A DNA stretch of 64,000 bases, taken from the NCBI GenBank assembly GCA_016936395.1, contig JAFGXY010000007.1, positions 42,839-106,838 of the forward strand. The letters run 5' to 3'. Origin of the DNA: Paracoccaceae bacterium. GTDB lineage: Bacteria > Pseudomonadota > Alphaproteobacteria > Rhodobacterales > Rhodobacteraceae. The notes below the pieces were generated by a model. That model had not been told where the DNA came from and did no database searches. It saw only the letters and a list, made by a program, of their open reading frames with translations. This document shows positions 63,149-64,000 of the stretch, piece after piece (the first letter of the stretch is position 1; the number at the start of each line of letters is the position of its first letter). The position numbers were made by a program, and so were the translations under genes.

Positions 63149-64000
63149 TTACATCAATCCATCGAACTGCCGGGCGGTGTCGCGAAGCTGGCGGCTATTG
63201 ATCTGATAAACCACCTCAAGCGCCCGCGCCTTGGCACGGCGATAGGCGGGGGGGTGGGCCTCGGTCAGGCGATAATCCACCCGGGCGCGGCGGTGGTCCA
63301 TCCGGGTCACGCTGAGCCCTGTGGCCCCGGCCTTCCGGGTGATGGCTGTCCAGATCGGCGTTCCGGTATGCACGGTGAAGGCGTTGAACCGCACCCGGTC
63401 AAGCCAGAGGGCGTGATCCTCAAGAAACCGCGCCGTGGCTTCCATGTCGGCGGCAGTTTCGCCGGGAAAGCCCTTGAACATCGTGCAGCGGATCGACAGG
63501 CCCGCCGCATGGGCATCGCGGATGAAGGCCGAGTTGCGTTCCACCGACGATCCCTTCTGCATCGCGTCAAGCAGACGCTGGCTGCCGCTTTCCAGCCCGA
63601 ACGAGATCCGCCTCATGCCGCCCGCCGCCGCCGCCTCCAGATCGGCGCGTGACAAGCCGTTGTCAGGGCGCTGGTCGACATGCACGGTGCCGATCCATTC
63701 CGCGCCCTGCACAATGCGCCCGATGCCTTTTGCGATGCCGCGGATCATGTCGGGCCAGGAATTCAGCTTGAGGTCGAGGAACAGAAAATTCGTCGTCTCG
63801 TGCCGCCGCGCCTGTTCCTGCATCTCGAGGAGCACGCTTTCGACACTGCGCGTCCGGAAAGTCCGTCCCGAGACCGAGATCACATCCGAACAGAACAGGC
63901 ATTTGTCCCACTGGCAGCCTCGCCCGGTCATTATCGGCACGATCCGGCCGGGATAGCGGTCCCATGGGAAATCCGTGAAATCGGGCATCGGGGTTTCGTC
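63149..64000 (-). CDS. Radical SAM protein (B12-binding type?), 5' end beyond window
   Basis: 283 residues visible; the frame stays open to the window edge, so the N terminus, perhaps a cobalamin-binding domain, is missing. The cluster motif GRGCQWDKCLFC has C-x4-C-x2-C spacing, seen in cobalamin-type and related radical SAM subfamilies. SAM-barrel strands follow: TNFLFLDLKLNSWPDM, IGTVHVDQRPDNGLS, RISFGLESGSQRLLDAM, TMFKGFPGETAADMEA. An internal ATG at 63988 would leave PDFTDFPWDRYP as N terminus. It shares TAAATG with NOS, so the two are co-translated. Reaction unknown; methylation or other C-H chemistry is typical. Confidence 0.88.
   Translation of the reverse strand, partial: DETPMPDFTDFPWDRYPGRIVPIMTGRGCQWDKCLFCSDVISVSGRTFRTRSVESVLLEMQEQARRHETTNFLFLDLKLNSWPDMIRGIAKGIGRIVQGAEWIGTVHVDQRPDNGLSRADLEAAAAGGMRRISFGLESGSQRLLDAMQKGSSVERNSAFIRDAHAAGLSIRCTMFKGFPGETAADMEATARFLEDHALWLDRVRFNAFTVHTGTPIWTAITRKAGATGLSVTRMDHRRARVDYRLTEAHPPAYRRAKARALEVVYQINSRQLRDTARQFDGLM

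Overview
The window comes from the chromosome of a GC-rich alphaproteobacterium, most likely family Rhodobacteraceae. The evidence is the alphaproteobacterial flagellar genes flaF, flbT and a DUF1217 gene, the conserved mutM/ubiE/ubiB - rpsT - dnaA - dnaN - recF - gyrB neighbourhood, a DUF4170-waaA-lpxK lipid A operon, and a dnaE2-type error-prone polymerase. No rRNA, tRNA, CRISPR array, insertion sequence or prophage was seen.

Layout. 1-8.5 kb: tRNA and DNA maintenance and envelope genes (5'-cut mtaB, alkB-type monooxygenase, mutY, dciA-like DUF721, dsbA, CoA transferase, lpxK, waaA, DUF4170). 8.6-25.9 kb: a partial flagellar locus with a lytic transglycosylase, export gate (flhA, fliR, flhB, fliQ), rod and L-ring genes (flgB, flgC, flgF, flgG, flgA, flgH, fliE), fliL, fliI, flagellin with flaF/flbT, flgJ-like and flgN-like genes, fliK and flgD. 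Switch, motor, MS-ring, fliP, hook and hook-filament junction genes are not here. 26-38.4 kb: ubiB, ubiE, mutM, an enoyl-CoA hydratase, rpsT, dnaA, dnaN, recF, a VOC protein, a LysE exporter and gyrB. 38.5-42.3 kb: pheS and pheT, separated by a 311-bp gap with a possible small antisense gene. 42.6-50.3 kb: a compact exopolysaccharide locus (WecG/TagA-type, GT2, CpsD-like ATPase, Wzz-like protein, priming sugar transferase, GT4, StrF-like GT) without flippase or polymerase. 50.5-58.1 kb: CnoX-like thioredoxin, LON-domain protein, Trm112-like protein, a dnaE2 lacking its C-terminal OB region, an LLM flavin oxidoreductase, a NYN/OST-HTH protein and a small hypothetical.

58.1-64 kb looks like an accessory block. 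It begins where an L,D-transpeptidase gene has lost its 5' end. It carries a GT2, a sulfotransferase, and a tight minus-strand operon: radical SAM protein, nitric oxide synthase oxygenase, four-helix membrane protein, GT2. A bacterial NOS coupled to a radical SAM enzyme and a glycosyltransferase is the most unusual content of the window and may be an undescribed pathway. The NOS gene contains a perfect 20-bp tandem duplication that shifts the frame of its last codons.

Regulatory structure that can be read directly includes a hairpin covering the rpsT ribosome-binding site, an inverted repeat and clustered GANTC sites ahead of dnaA, an operator-like inverted repeat and a hairpin-plus-T8 attenuator candidate in the exopolysaccharide control region, and a dispersed 31-bp intergenic repeat bordering mtaB/alkB and flanking dnaE2.
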